Of a DNA stretch of 64,000 nt, positions 63,986-64,000 are shown piece by piece. The first letter of the stretch is position 1. Each line of letters starts with the position of its first letter. A program made the translations under genes and the position numbers. Origin of the DNA: Synchiropus splendidus (lineage: Eukaryota; Chordata; Actinopteri; Syngnathiformes; Callionymidae). The notes beneath the pieces were generated by a model. The model worked only from the letters and a program-made list of their open reading frames with translations, was not told the DNA's origin and did no database searches. The stretch covers positions 27,961,501-28,025,500 of the forward strand of contig NC_071338.1 in the NCBI RefSeq assembly GCF_027744825.2. The letters run 5' to 3'.

Positions 63986-64000
63986 AATTTGGAACAGGGC
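63986..64000 (-). CDS. fbln7: Possible further fbln7 exon at the window edge
   Basis: On the minus strand, CCAAATT is followed by a good donor GTAAGTACC at 63985. If used, the exon would end in phase 1 and join the exon at 63443 in frame (PVPN then FFVTVMNTS). Only 15 bases are visible. Confidence 0.35.

Overview
The window looks like chromosomal DNA from a teleost fish. Genes are split by short GT-AG introns, and the vertebrate families present (fes, rhcg, mir-9, kif7, fbln7) keep vertebrate intron phases. AT-rich intergenic DNA carries microsatellites, hAT and Harbinger MITEs and non-LTR retrotransposon debris, as is typical of fish. There is no bacterial-style operon, CRISPR array or phage.

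Layout: (1) 1-2024, the last three exons of a Fes/Fer-type tyrosine kinase (+), preceded by intron with a dispersed repeat. (2) 2-19.8 kb, repeat-rich intergenic DNA: a decayed LINE (-), two copies of an unnamed repeat around a hAT element and a long AT microsatellite, a ~124-bp-period minisatellite, and a pair of hAT-like copies. (3) 19.85-23.44 kb, a complete 10-exon rhcg ammonium transporter gene (+) with TATA box and poly(A) signal. (4) 23.4-45.4 kb, a gene desert with MITEs, a retrotransposon tail and several stretches that look like conserved regulatory DNA, including a strong RE1/NRSE match at 42414. (5) 45.49-45.57 kb, a mir-9 hairpin (-), with a CpG-rich, CRE-containing, promoter-like block about 1 kb upstream. 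(6) 49.45-56.96 kb, a complete 19-coding-exon kif7 gene (-). (7) 57.2-59.5 kb, a tRNA cluster (one initiator Met, three Arg-CCT, one Arg pseudogene, two Met-like fragments), probably inside the 5' noncoding intron of kif7. (8) 62.0-64.0 kb, the 3' exons of fbln7 (-), running off the right edge.

FES, RHCG, MIR9-3 and KIF7 all lie in human 15q26.1, so most of this block is ancient vertebrate synteny. The genes do not form one pathway: Rhcg moves ammonia across epithelia, Kif7 works at the ciliary tip in Hedgehog signalling, miR-9 is a neural microRNA, Fes is a cytoplasmic kinase and fibulin-7 is an extracellular matrix protein. The likeliest functional unit beyond the genes themselves is the mir-9 regulatory landscape: desert, RE1 site and CpG/CRE block. 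I found no convincing new protein-coding system. The unexplained material is non-coding: candidate enhancers, recurrent CTCF-like motifs and the duplicating tRNA cluster. Exon boundaries were worked out by hand from reading frame, splice consensus and family knowledge; no database search was possible.
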